From a virus, in the IMG/VR virus record IMGVR_UViG_3300025120_000200, positions 1 through 36,924 of that record: DNA of 36,924 nucleotides. One strand, given 5' to 3'. Shown here piece by piece: positions 1 to 10,206 of this stretch. Both the position numbers and the translations under genes were made by a program. The notes beneath the pieces are model-generated. The model searched no databases and was not told the DNA's origin. It saw only the letters and a list, made by a program, of their open reading frames with translations. Each line of letters opens with the position of its first letter. Within the stretch, counting starts at the first letter, position 1.

Positions 1-3000
1 ATGGCCTGCAGATCCTAACTTCTTTGCTATTGTGAGTGTGAGTTGTGGTCCATCTGCTTGTGTTATGAATTCAAAAGAAGATGTTGCGTTGGATATGTTC
101 AAGGAAGACAAGGATACAGTCTCAGTGTACTGCGATCCTTTCTGTCCAAACTCAAACGTCCAATCGGTACGATCACCTCCTATACCACTAATAGTAGTAC
201 GTACATCTCCAGTGATTTTGTATCTCACATCCTTAACAGATGCATCCTGTCTTTCGCTAAAAAAGCTATCGAGGTTTATGGATCCAGTGAAAGTACCACT
301 TGTACTGTTGTAGAAGTTTAATCCATTCCAAGGACCGCCTCCTCCAGCACCATCAACTCCACCCCTAGATCCACTCAACTGCCAAAACGTTTGTGTATTG
401 AAAGGAGAGGCGTAGGGTGTCGTACTGCTATATGAGCTTGATATTCGTAAGCCATAGCTTGTGAGCCATTCGTTTTGTAATGCTCCTGCCGAAGATGACA
501 TTTGGTAAAACACACTCGAAGTGTAGTAATCTTCCAACGCTTTATAGTTCCAGATATCTTTGTTAAACTTAAAATTGCTTGGAGAGCTTCGCTCACTCAA
601 TCTACCAATTTCGATTGTAGGATTAAGAGCTTCCCAATCGTCATAACGGCTAGCTGTTACATATGTTAATGTTCGAGGATCACTACCACTGGAAAGCCAC
701 GTCATGTATATGTACTTTGATCCTAGATCTCGTGAATTCCATCCTGCACCATTTACTCCTAAATCAATAGCTGGTCCAGTTACCATCTCAAAGATAGAAC
801 CAGTTGGAACGCCGGTCATATCAATTGGAGGTGTAGTTTCGGCTACTACACCATACACTCCTGATGTAACTGTGGCTATTTCTATTGACGCAGTGTTTTG
901 ACTTGGTAATAATTCTTGAGCTGTTCCTTCTAATACTAAATAATCGGCCAAATCTCCACCTATAGTAGCCTCGGCTACATAATGAGATAATGGTTCGTTA
1001 GTTGGATCTTCTACCTCTCCTGATGGAGGGAATATTGTTTCTGGTCGTAGATCAAGTGAAGAAGTTAATAACAAATCTTCCGCTACCGGAAGTGCTGTTG
1101 GCAGCTTGCTACGCTCTAATATAGTAGGCTCTATTAATAATCCAGTTTGTGTATTTGCTCTATAAGGTACAAATTGTTTAATAAGTTTAAAGAGTGCTGC
1201 ATTGTAGTGTTGCAACAATCTAATATATTCCATCGGCTTATTTGTGCCTTTGTATTTTTTAGAATATTCTCTTGCTAACGCTTGCAAATCAGTATAATCG
1301 TCTAAGGGTAGTTGAGAAGGATTTCCTATGTAATCATCAATACTAATTCCACCAAACTGTTCTGCAATATCTTGATTGACTTCGTTTGTTGGTGATAAGA
1401 ATACTCCTAATTTAGAGCTGTCCGGAGGATTGTTATCGGTCAACGGCTTCTCTGCTTTAGTGTCTCTGAATAATTGTTCACCAGCTAAAGTGGTGTTATC
1501 AATTCGTATCTTTGTGGAGATACTTCTGTTGGCTCCTAAATCAGGCCATTCCAAAGAATTTTGCTCAATTACATCGTAATAAGCTGAAGTAGCTATATTG
1601 TAAAATGAAGCAGATGGTTGTACTGTGTTTTGATTTGGATGTTGCGAGTTGAAGCTTGAGGTTGCTGGATAATCACTATTCAGTGGCTTCTTATTATCAG
1701 TACCTAGTGTTAGTCTATAGAGTAGTGTATCAAAGCTTGAAGTGCTGCCCGTAAAGACTCCGTCTGTGTTACCTTGGAAGCTTGTTGGAGTTAGTGTGTG
1801 ATTATCAAGAATACCATCTTGCAATTCTGACGACCACATTCTAAACTCTTGGATGCTTCCTGACAGAAGATCCATCGAATGAGAGTCAGTTAATGCATAA
1901 CTTCCAGATCCAGGTATCCATAAAGATCCACTATTAAGGAAGCTGTGATTGTATGACGAAGAAGTATTGCCATCAATAAACAACGAAGCTGTAGTGGTTG
2001 AAGTTACTTTGTTGTATCGTGATGTTTTAACAATTAGGGTATATGTTTGATCGCTACCACTAATTTCAGTTTGATTCTCTCTTCGTAATGCTACATGATG
2101 CCATCTCGTATCTTGATCTGTGTATGCGTCTTCTGTGTCTGTATCGTATATGGAGGAGCTTACGCTAGCAGTAGCCCAACCTTGACTACCACTCAAAAAG
2201 ACTCCTATGTGTTTTCCGCTACCACTCTGAAATGCTTCAATTTTCCATTTACCAGGAACCTCCATGATTTTTTGGTTCTTGGTTTGACTGTCAGCCATCC
2301 TGACACGCATCTCAACAGTTTGTGCGACTTTGTTGCTACCGCTTAGAGGTTGCCATGCTACCTTTAACTGCTGTGCTGGATTGCCAGAGGTTTGTCCGTT
2401 GTATCCTGCAACAAATGCATAATAGAATCGATCATAGACGAGATCAGATTTCTTATCAAAACCTCCTTCATGTCCTCCGTATTCTTTTATTCGTAGAATT
2501 GTGTCTGGAATACCAAAACAATTAATTAAAGCCCTAAGACATCTTTCGGTTCCTTTAGTCTTTACAAGATAGGGAAGATTATTTATGAGACGCTTCCACG
2601 TCTCTTTCATAGTGTCGGATGTGTTTGTTTGATAGGCCGTATTTACGCTTCCGGTTACATCTGTTCCCAAAGCATAATTCCATAAGTCATCAATAGCAGC
2701 ACCATTTTCAAACTCAAATCCTAAGTTTTGTCCGACTAAATATAATAAATCCTTACTTAATCCAGCAGACAATTCTTGACTCTTGTTATACTTGTTTGTG
2801 TACTCGTCTATGTATGGAATAATATCATCAAAATAATGTCCAGCTAATCTTACAACTTGATTAAAGGTTTCATTATTGACATCCTCGCTTATGTGTGATG
2901 GTATGTTTTTTGATAAAGCGTCACTGTTTTCTAAGTCGTACATGCTAGCAGAGCTTATGGCTCCTGCATACCACTCAGATGCTTCGGAGGAAGTATAAGA

Positions 3001-4323
3001 TAGGTTTACATATGGTTTAGTGGAATTTGACTTAGGCCAAGTTGTAGGGTAAAACTCACCGTAAGAGCTGCTTTCGTAGCTTGAAGATTCATAATAAAGG
3101 TAACGCTCGTATGAATCAAAGCCTCCTATAATTGCGCTTTTGCGTTTTATGTTAGTTGCTACATTGCCAGTAAAAGCTGTACTAGCTGAAGCTGCTGAAT
3201 TAGGTAGTCCGTTGAGTTCGGTCGTTAGTGTTGCTATTCTTGCATCATACGATTCGATTAATCTTAACTTATTGTTAAAGTTAAATAATCGAGCTTCAGC
3301 GCTACTATATGTTATAAAGTTTTTATACTTTCGAAAATCTTGATTAATACTTATGTTCTCTACCAACGAGCTGCTAACTAAACGATCTTGCAGTTGATAG
3401 TATACACTGTTTGCTGAGCCAGTATTGGTGCCTACTAAGTTGTCTTTATCTTTATACTCGGTAGTAAACCCAGTATTAATCTTTGCTAGTATATCAAAGT
3501 TAGGTCCTGCAATCTCTATTGTTCTAGGAGCTAAATCAGGAGGTGTGAGTACTATGTTGGAGTTGTAATCTGTACTAATCTCCTGCGCCATCCAAAGCTC
3601 ATCTCCCACAATAACAGTAGCTGGTACTGGTGCTGCAAGTTTTACAATTATACTGTAAGGAGCAGAGTTTATTGTGAATTTGTCTTGGACATAATCAAAT
3701 ACTGGAAAGGATAGATTGGCGTCTTTGAATAAGAATAGATTACTAAGTACTTGGCTTTTGGGTGTTACAAATAATCCATTTTGGAATTGCTCCAAAAAGC
3801 CTCCATTATCCAATACTGATGATAATACTGGTCGTAGTCTTATCTCCAATCCATTAGCACTTATCTCTTGAACAACTACCTTATGTCCATCTCCAGATCC
3901 TAATATGTTTCTGTGAAACTTGTATGATGGATTGTATTGTCCAGCAATGTATCCTAACTCTTGTATGTCTTCTTCAACATTTAGTCGAATAGTAGGATTG
4001 GGTGATGGACTCGTATCTAAACTCTTCTGTTCTCCTCGTATTGTTGGATTAACTACTGTCCATTCGGATACACGATAGTTTGTACCTAAATAAGAATCAA
4101 CAGCATTAAAAAGATCTAACCGAACAACATCATTTGGATAGCTAGTTACAGCTTGCGTTTTAGCACCAAATGCAGGAACAGGAGGAACTGCCTGTTGCGG
4201 GGTAAGTGGGTTTGTGGCTGCGGTCACAATCGGTACCTCAACTAGCTGCTTTGGCGTATTCCGCCCCTCAGAGCTCTTAAAGCCTACCTTCTTTGTTGTT
4301 GTCTGTTTTGGATTATATGCCAC
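1..4323 (-). CDS. Giant LamG-domain virion structural protein (3' end outside window)
   Basis: This reading frame is open from a GTG start at 4323 to the left edge, giving at least 1,441 residues without a stop; the true C-terminus is missing. The product starts (M)AYNPKQTTTKKVGFKSS. Residues about 660-850 look like a LamG/concanavalin-like jelly roll, with the typical WHHVALRRE strand, a TASLFIDG strand and an IQEFRMW strand. Just before it is a conserved-looking stretch, LPYLVKTKGTERCLRALI then GIPDTILRIKEYGG, of a kind I recall from large structural proteins of marine T4-like phages. Ser/Thr/Gly-rich beta segments make up the rest. The gene follows the wedge operon and has its own upstream motif, so a baseplate-periphery or receptor-binding role is likely. 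GTG is chosen because no in-frame ATG lies near it and it sits 16 nt below the motif. The structural class is well supported; the exact role is inferred. Confidence 0.8.
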   Translation of the reverse strand, partial: MAYNPKQTTTKKVGFKSSEGRNTPKQLVEVPIVTAATNPLTPQQAVPPVPAFGAKTQAVTSYPNDVVRLDLFNAVDSYLGTNYRVSEWTVVNPTIRGEQKSLDTSPSPNPTIRLNVEEDIQELGYIAGQYNPSYKFHRNILGSGDGHKVVVQEISANGLEIRLRPVLSSVLDNGGFLEQFQNGLFVTPKSQVLSNLFLFKDANLSFPVFDYVQDKFTINSAPYSIIVKLAAPVPATVIVGDELWMAQEISTDYNSNIVLTPPDLAPRTIEIAGPNFDILAKINTGFTTEYKDKDNLVGTNTGSANSVYYQLQDRLVSSSLVENISINQDFRKYKNFITYSSAEARLFNFNNKLRLIESYDARIATLTTELNGLPNSAASASTAFTGNVATNIKRKSAIIGGFDSYERYLYYESSSYESSSYGEFYPTTWPKSNSTKPYVNLSYTSSEASEWYAGAISSASMYDLENSDALSKNIPSHISEDVNNETFNQVVRLAGHYFDDIIPYIDEYTNKYNKSQELSAGLSKDLLYLVGQNLGFEFENGAAIDDLWNYALGTDVTGSVNTAYQTNTSDTMKETWKRLINNLPYLVKTKGTERCLRALINCFGIPDTILRIKEYGGHEGGFDKKSDLVYDRFYYAFVAGYNGQTSGNPAQQLKVAWQPLSGSNKVAQTVEMRVRMADSQTKNQKIMEVPGKWKIEAFQSGSGKHIGVFLSGSQGWATASVSSSIYDTDTEDAYTDQDTRWHHVALRRENQTEISGSDQTYTLIVKTSRYNKVTSTTTASLFIDGNTSSSYNHSFLNSGSLWIPGSGSYALTDSHSMDLLSGSIQEFRMWSSELQDGILDNHTLTPTSFQGNTDGVFTGSTSSFDTLLYRLTLGTDNKKPLNSDYPATSSFNSQHPNQNTVQPSASFYNIATSAYYDVIEQNSLEWPDLGANRSISTKIRIDNTTLAGEQLFRDTKAEKPLTDNNPPDSSKLGVFLSPTNEVNQDIAEQFGGISIDDYIGNPSQLPLDDYTDLQALAREYSKKYKGTNKPMEYIRLLQHYNAALFKLIKQFVPYRANTQTGLLIEPTILERSKLPTALPVAEDLLLTSSLDLRPETIFPPSGEVEDPTNEPLSHYVAEATIGGDLADYLVLEGTAQELLPSQNTASIEIATVTSGVYGVVAETTPPIDMTGVPTGSIFEMVTGPAIDLGVNGAGWNSRDLGSKYIYMTWLSSGSDPRTLTYVTASRYDDWEALNPTIEIGRLSERSSPSNFKFNKDIWNYKALEDYYTSSVFYQMSSSAGALQNEWLTSYGLRISSSYSSTTPYASPFNTQTFWQLSGSRGGVDGAGGGGPWNGLNFYNSTSGTFTGSINLDSFFSERQDASVKDVRYKITGDVRTTISGIGGDRTDWTFEFGQKGSQYTETVSLSSLNISNATSSFEFITQADGPQLTLTIAKKLGSAGH

Positions 4324-4339
4324 CTATTGTGCTTTTTAT

Positions 4340-4347
4340 ATAAATAG
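4340..4347 (-). promoter_or_regulatory. Candidate late promoter motif, copy 1
   Basis: The coding strand reads CTATTTATATAAAAAG, ending 16 nt above the GTG start of the giant LamG gene. The 16-mer is one mismatch from a perfect palindrome. It lies in the 45-nt gap after the preceding gene. It is one of six copies, all in front of gene starts. Confidence 0.55.
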
Positions 4348-4368
4348 TTGTGTTAATTAATTTACGTA

Positions 4369-6870
4369 TTAATCTTCTGCAGGTTCATCAGATTCAGGTA
4401 AGCGGGTTTCATCTTGATCTATACCCTCTTGATCAATAGATAATGCTCCAAACTGTCTATTTTCTTTATTAGTAAATCTGTCTGATTTTGGGTTAGTTTG
4501 GTTATCTTCTATCAATGTAGATTCATTGTAAGCTTCTTTCAATACTTCCACTGTATCGGTATCTGGTTCCGGTGATACTGGAAACTCACCCGGTTGAATG
4601 AGTGGGTATTCAAAAGGTGTAGACCTGAAAAAGCCGAGTGTTGGTTTTGGTGTTGCGTTCCATAAAGGTTGTTGAACAGCCTGCTTTGCTAATCCAGCAA
4701 CAGTTGAGTTGGCTGGAGGAATAGTGTATGTTGTGTGTTTCTTTGATGCAATATCTCGGTTAGGTATCAATAACAACTTCATACTAGTGATTGCACATCT
4801 CGGCTCTCCATATGCATAGTAGGGATTAATTGAGGCTGCTGTAACACCTCCATCAACGCGGTGTAGACTATTATATATATCACTCTGATTCCATCCTTTG
4901 GCTTTAGGAGATGAGTCAGTACGTGCTGGTGAATTGTTTGTAAACGAAACTTCTATAGTCACATCCCTTGTGCCATTAGGTAGATCCAAATCTGTTCCTA
5001 CAGCAAACCATGCTTGTGGTGTAGAGTTTGTTGTAATACCAAAGCCTTGAGCTGTGTCTGAAGTTGTGTTTGAATACCAGTCGTTTGGCGGAGTACCTTG
5101 CCTTTTCCACGTATCTGTAGGATATTGACTATCTCTGTACAATTCACCATATCTCTTCATTAAAAACGTCATGTTGGTATCTTTAATGTCATTCGTCTCG
5201 TAAGCTGCTTTGTTTGAGTTCCATCCGTTATCATCTATAACATTCTTGTGAAGTAATCCAGTTGGGTTGTTCTCGCTACCTACTGTTACTTTGTAGAATG
5301 TGTTGAGGTTTGTGTAAGTTTGTCCAAAAACTCTTATAGGACATTCTGGAGATTTGGAGTTTGTAAAAAACATATAAAGAGGAAACAACATTAAAGATAT
5401 GTCGATCTTCTCCTTAACTGCCCACAGATTCATAGCATCTGGACCTTTTAGGATTTCTTGTTTATTTTGGTTTCCATTCAGATCAAAGCAAGTAATCTTT
5501 ATCGATGTAGTATCGTCAGCGTATGGTATGATGTCGATTCCTTTGGCTCTCTCAAATGGTATTTTTGCTACTGATGTTGGATCTGTCATCCACTTTTTAT
5601 AGGTCTCAAAGTCGTGAACCAACCAAGGCTTTTCAGCAATGTTTCCATTCTCATCAGTGTATCTAATTTTGTATCTACTCAAAGCGATTGCTATGTATGA
5701 AAAGAACTGAACGGTCATATAATCAACACCTCCTACTTGACCATCTATCATGCCAGCTCTCTCGCTTAGGTTTACTGCTTGCTTAAATGTGACAGTATCT
5801 ATATCTTCAAAACTTATAAGATCTCTTGTGAAGTAGCTTTTAGGCTTGCTGCCAATTTTAAGTTCTTCTGATAGGTTTATGAAACCTTGAAATGCTCCTC
5901 TGTTACGATTGTAGCGATCCATGTAATTTACGCTGGGGAAGAATCCTTGTGGTGATCTGTTTATTTTTCCTCCTAAACTATCATCAAACATTGTAATATC
6001 TTCATTTGGAATGATACTAGATCTTTGTTTTATGTTTGTGTACTTATACCAAGTTGGAAACTTATCTAGCATTGCTGGAGAAGTGTCTATTGTTAGGTTT
6101 AAAAAGTCTGGTCCTACTTGATCTTTCCAGTACTGATATCCGTTGTAGAAAAGTTGTTCTCTAGTTGTTTGTGTATTGAACTTAAATATTTGAGGTGGGA
6201 AGTATTCGAATCCGGTATTAGTTTGGTATGGATTCCCAATGTATCTAGTCATTGTGTTAGGATTGTATGCTCTCGAAACATTGCTAACTACTGCTTTAAC
6301 TTTACCAGTATTATCGGTCCAACCATCTAATCCACCCTCACCATCTCCATTTTGTAGAAGATTTGTATAGAGGTTTGAGTCGGCATCTATATCTACAACT
6401 TGTAGTGTAAACGGAACGCTAGTTGTAACTCCAAACTCATTTGATACCTCACAAACATACTCACCGTCAATTAATCCGGTACACTCATCCTCACTATATT
6501 CTATCTCGGGAGATCCCATTCCGTTGTTTTGGTTGTTTATGTTGAACAACGATTGTCCGTCTTTCTTCCAGATAAAGGATAGGTTAGATGTGTCATTTAT
6601 GTTGTTTACATTGGAAGGATCAACACAATATAAAGTCCATTTTACCCTCGTACCTTGTCGCACGGTGAATGTGTCTATAACGGGATTGACACTCTTCATA
6701 GTGAGATCTCCATTCGCATCCTTAGATGCCCATGTCAGTTGAACAAAGTTACGAATTGGATGTGAAGTGATAACAGGAGGTCTTGGGTTGTTGGGAAGTA
6801 AGGAAAAGTCACCAACACGCAATGCGTCATCTGGCGAGGCTGTTTGTGTTTTTACATCTTGCTTTTTCAT
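4369..6870 (-). CDS. Ig-domain baseplate/tail structural protein, 833 aa
   Basis: This is a large, probably virion-surface protein. Residues about 45-160 form an Ig-like beta sandwich: a VKWTLYC strand, the core FIWKKDG tryptophan, and the diagnostic DGEYVCEVSNEFG near the end. After it comes NLLQNGDGEGGLDGW, which matches the position and pattern of NLIQNPNGTVDGELSTNNW in the upstream neighbour. The rest is Asn/Thr-rich beta sequence ending in an acidic, Glu/Asp-rich tail. Its ATG overlaps the upstream gene stop by 4 nt (ATGA), so the two are translationally coupled. The shared Ig-plus-NLxQN order indicates that the two genes are paralogues, and phage Ig domains usually mediate weak surface or glycan contacts. 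I could not match it to a numbered T4 gene. Confidence 0.75.
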   Translation of the reverse strand: MKKQDVKTQTASPDDALRVGDFSLLPNNPRPPVITSHPIRNFVQLTWASKDANGDLTMKSVNPVIDTFTVRQGTRVKWTLYCVDPSNVNNINDTSNLSFIWKKDGQSLFNINNQNNGMGSPEIEYSEDECTGLIDGEYVCEVSNEFGVTTSVPFTLQVVDIDADSNLYTNLLQNGDGEGGLDGWTDNTGKVKAVVSNVSRAYNPNTMTRYIGNPYQTNTGFEYFPPQIFKFNTQTTREQLFYNGYQYWKDQVGPDFLNLTIDTSPAMLDKFPTWYKYTNIKQRSSIIPNEDITMFDDSLGGKINRSPQGFFPSVNYMDRYNRNRGAFQGFINLSEELKIGSKPKSYFTRDLISFEDIDTVTFKQAVNLSERAGMIDGQVGGVDYMTVQFFSYIAIALSRYKIRYTDENGNIAEKPWLVHDFETYKKWMTDPTSVAKIPFERAKGIDIIPYADDTTSIKITCFDLNGNQNKQEILKGPDAMNLWAVKEKIDISLMLFPLYMFFTNSKSPECPIRVFGQTYTNLNTFYKVTVGSENNPTGLLHKNVIDDNGWNSNKAAYETNDIKDTNMTFLMKRYGELYRDSQYPTDTWKRQGTPPNDWYSNTTSDTAQGFGITTNSTPQAWFAVGTDLDLPNGTRDVTIEVSFTNNSPARTDSSPKAKGWNQSDIYNSLHRVDGGVTAASINPYYAYGEPRCAITSMKLLLIPNRDIASKKHTTYTIPPANSTVAGLAKQAVQQPLWNATPKPTLGFFRSTPFEYPLIQPGEFPVSPEPDTDTVEVLKEAYNESTLIEDNQTNPKSDRFTNKENRQFGALSIDQEGIDQDETRLPESDEPAED

Positions 6871-9800
6871 CTTCCAATTGGGTTACCATAATCGAGTGCA
6901 GGATTATCTGCATCTAATGTTATGTATTCTTTTTGCACCTTTATATTTTGTACTATGTATTCAACGTTTCTTGAGCTATCATCTCCTCTAAGTGGAGTAC
7001 CAATATACTCTTCTGTGTATATTACCTCATCACCACTCAAGGCAGTATCAAAGCCTCTTATCCTTTGAGCTTGTGGAGCTGGTCTTACACCATATAGACA
7101 CACCCTATAGCTCGGATCAAGTTCTAGAGATCCACTCACATCAATAACGGGAATACCTAATCCACCTTCACTTCTTGATAGTCTTAAAAATTGCTCTGGT
7201 AATGGCACTCTTGCCGTTGAAGCTTCTGATCCAGCCACCTTTTCTATATCTACTACTACCGGTCTCATTGTCGAATCTCGCAAGCCATACACTCTTGTTC
7301 CAGCTATAGATTCATTATCTTCTGGTCTTAATCCTTGAACAGCAAATGCTATTTTTGCAGTTGGACTTGCTAATTCATTAATTTCTGACTGTGTTGGATA
7401 TTCTGTTTTATCGTAGCTAGGTAGTCTTAGCACACCTCCTAAGTTTGGAGTTTTGTGTATAACAGCTTCGTCAGCTTTCATATCTAGATAATAGTTGTCG
7501 ATCATATATAAACTGTCAGGAGATCCTAAATCTTCGTTTGTGTTATGGACTCCTATAGTTACAATAAATCTACTCTCTTGTTGCCAATCTTGGGTTTGTT
7601 CTTCCATGTTAGGTTTGAAGAATTCACCAAAAAGATCGGAGTTCCATGCGTCTATGTAGGTGGTGTAATCCAATTCGGAACCTGGAACAGCCCAATGTTT
7701 GTATTTTTGCTTGGTAAATTCTGGAACAGATCCACTGTTATATACGGCTAGTTTATCTTCATCTCTCAATGTGTACCATGTTATGGGAAACTTTGGAGCA
7801 ACGGGACTAGGTCCTATGAGGCCTTTGTCTAGGATTTTGTCATGCAGTTGTGTGTATCTAAATCCTTTATGTATGTCTCCGTCCGCATCATTTGGTACTG
7901 CATACAATGGAGACGCTATTCCGTTTGTTGGCGACATGCCATTGAAAAGGCCACCTGGAGGGGTTGTCATTAGGTTTGCACTAGTCTTCACTTTTGGTGC
8001 TACCGGCAGGACTGTTTGTGAGCTTGGTAGGAATGGGAATAAACCTGGAACGTATTGTTCAGTGTCTTTTGTTGTGTCAGATTGTGAGGGTTTATAACTC
8101 TCAACAAGTATGTTAATCTTTGGTTCTTTGTTTAACCCCTCTGTCATAGCAAACGTAAGATCTAGCGCCATAGTTTCTGTATCAGCCAGCCCTCTAACGT
8201 CTGCAATTGGACCTTTTACTAACCCTTGTACTCTATTGTTTTTAGCAAACATATTCTCGACTTCTGATTCTACCTGAGTTCGTTTGGTGCTGTTGTAGGG
8301 TATGAGGGCTAAGTTAAATCCAGATGCAAATGCTTTGGATAGAGGCGATCTTGAAAATCGACTTGGAGAGGTTTCAGGCCATATAGCTTGTTTTCCTTCT
8401 GAATCAATTGATCGGTAGTTGTCTTCTATTACTTTGTATATCTGTTTTGATTCTTTAGGTTCACTAGAAAAGTCGTCAGGTTGTGCGCGTTGATATGTTC
8501 CTTGCCAGCTAGGATAAGAGTATACACCTCCAGATAGTTGATCGACAGGCAATCCATATCGTGTCTGCTGTTGAACATAACCTAAACCACCTTTTGTTTC
8601 GATTGTGAAACTGATTCGTATTTTTGTAGTTCTTGGGTTGAGGAAAGGTATAACGATCTTATTGAATTCTGCGTATTGACCATAAGCATATCTGTCTGCT
8701 TTATTTTTTTGCAGTTCATCCATTACAAATAGATGCTGATCACGTCTGTCTCCTCGACTCTCTTTCCAACTAAAGCTTATATCACTATCATCTAGTGTGT
8801 CGGTATATTTTTGGTCGTAGTAGTTTGCTAATCTTTTATTCCATGGATCAAATGTTCGTTGCAATTTAACTCGCTCGTTACCTGACCTATCGAGACTTAG
8901 TAACTTTGTCTCGTTGTTGTATTCTTGAATATCAACATACAGCGTTTCTTCCACTGAACCGCCTCCCATTAGAAAAAAGTTCTCAAAACTCACTCTAGGT
9001 TCTTGACTGTTGTAGTTGTTTATATCCGAAACTTGATCGGGTGTTATAATTGGAGCAGCTGGTATGTAATTATGTATAGCCATTCCTAAGTAAAAGGAAA
9101 CCACAGCTCGTACACCATTAATACCATATACAGATCCGTTAATATGGTTATGTATTTCAGTTACGTCAACATCTTGATAAGCTGACACTGTTCTAGAGCC
9201 TCCGTTGTATATGTAATCGTGGTTTGTTTTTGTAAAATACGATTGAAGGCTTTTTAACGGACTGTTTTGTAGAGGACCGCGTTTAAGTTGATATGGTCTT
9301 GGGTTCAACATCTCGTGAGTCCATCTAAAATCAGGATTCATTGGATCGATAGCAATACGCTTATCACGCATACCATCGGTTGTTGGATCTATTCTTCTTG
9401 AATGTAAATCACCACCTACTGTTAGCCAGTTGTTTGTACTAAGCTCTCCGTCAACAGTACCGTTAGGGTTCTGTATGAGATTGTTGTAGAAGAAACTATC
9501 AACATCTGAGTTGAACACCTCTAACGTGGCACTTCCTCCGTCCGTCGTACCTATATCATTAGACACTACAACTCCATACGTTCCAGCGTATTGAGCGCAC
9601 ATGTTAGTAATAGTTAGTGTATTGCCTTTTACAGTTCGAGATGCTCCCAACTCTTGTATGGTGTCGTCAGACACAATGCTTTCGCCATCAACTGTCCATC
9701 TATATGTCAATCCTGTCTTAGGTGGGATTATCTCTAATAGCCCATTCTCAACATTATACACATCAGGTTGCTCTGCTTGTATCCTCAACACAAGAGTAGT

Positions 9801-10196
9801 TTTTGTGTGTACTTTTATGGTACCATCAGGAAATTGAAACATAAACTTACCCTTGTCTGCATCATTTGCTGCAGAGTAAGGTAATATTTGTGGAGTAGAC
9901 GCTTTGGATAATGGTGCTGTTATTATTGGCGGTTTGTTTGCTAATACTGGAAGTAGATCATATTCGGTATCATTTTCGTTTAGCTCAGTATTCAGAGTAG
10001 GGGTTGTTAAAGGATCTGAGTTTCTAGTTTCTCTATTAGATGCAGCAACTATCACTTCGGAGTTTGGTTCATGCTGCTTACCAGTCATTAATACCCCAGA
10101 TGGCATCTTATGAAAGAAGCCAGTGTAAGGTCGGTCAGTTAGTGTAACGTACTCACCGTCCTTCGCATAGAATATGTTTTCTTGATTGTATTCCAT
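6867..10196 (-). CDS. Ig-domain baseplate/tail structural protein, 1,109 aa
   Basis: This is the larger of two adjacent paralogues. An Ig-like domain lies at about residues 105-230: the TYRWTVDGE tryptophan strand, then LTITNMCAQYAGTYGVVVSN, the usual end of an I-set domain although the second core cysteine is replaced. It is followed by NLIQNPNGTVDGELSTNNW, matching the smaller paralogue. The remaining 850 residues are beta-rich with many Tyr, Asn and Pro and no enzyme motif I recognise. The gene comes after gp6 and the 373-aa protein in the wedge operon and overlaps the next gene by 4 nt. A role in the baseplate periphery or proximal fibres is inferred from position and domain type. There is no signal peptide, which fits an assembled virion protein rather than a secreted one. 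Confidence 0.75.
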   Translation of the reverse strand: MEYNQENIFYAKDGEYVTLTDRPYTGFFHKMPSGVLMTGKQHEPNSEVIVAASNRETRNSDPLTTPTLNTELNENDTEYDLLPVLANKPPIITAPLSKASTPQILPYSAANDADKGKFMFQFPDGTIKVHTKTTLVLRIQAEQPDVYNVENGLLEIIPPKTGLTYRWTVDGESIVSDDTIQELGASRTVKGNTLTITNMCAQYAGTYGVVVSNDIGTTDGGSATLEVFNSDVDSFFYNNLIQNPNGTVDGELSTNNWLTVGGDLHSRRIDPTTDGMRDKRIAIDPMNPDFRWTHEMLNPRPYQLKRGPLQNSPLKSLQSYFTKTNHDYIYNGGSRTVSAYQDVDVTEIHNHINGSVYGINGVRAVVSFYLGMAIHNYIPAAPIITPDQVSDINNYNSQEPRVSFENFFLMGGGSVEETLYVDIQEYNNETKLLSLDRSGNERVKLQRTFDPWNKRLANYYDQKYTDTLDDSDISFSWKESRGDRRDQHLFVMDELQKNKADRYAYGQYAEFNKIVIPFLNPRTTKIRISFTIETKGGLGYVQQQTRYGLPVDQLSGGVYSYPSWQGTYQRAQPDDFSSEPKESKQIYKVIEDNYRSIDSEGKQAIWPETSPSRFSRSPLSKAFASGFNLALIPYNSTKRTQVESEVENMFAKNNRVQGLVKGPIADVRGLADTETMALDLTFAMTEGLNKEPKINILVESYKPSQSDTTKDTEQYVPGLFPFLPSSQTVLPVAPKVKTSANLMTTPPGGLFNGMSPTNGIASPLYAVPNDADGDIHKGFRYTQLHDKILDKGLIGPSPVAPKFPITWYTLRDEDKLAVYNSGSVPEFTKQKYKHWAVPGSELDYTTYIDAWNSDLFGEFFKPNMEEQTQDWQQESRFIVTIGVHNTNEDLGSPDSLYMIDNYYLDMKADEAVIHKTPNLGGVLRLPSYDKTEYPTQSEINELASPTAKIAFAVQGLRPEDNESIAGTRVYGLRDSTMRPVVVDIEKVAGSEASTARVPLPEQFLRLSRSEGGLGIPVIDVSGSLELDPSYRVCLYGVRPAPQAQRIRGFDTALSGDEVIYTEEYIGTPLRGDDSSRNVEYIVQNIKVQKEYITLDADNPALDYGNPIGR

Positions 10197-10206
10197 GCTT
10201 TGTGTT

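Noticed and set aside
7699-8097. 132-residue open frame on the + strand
   Set aside because: It lies inside the 1,109-aa Ig-protein gene on the opposite strand and shows no domain, no coupling to a neighbour and a composition of reversed structural-protein codons.
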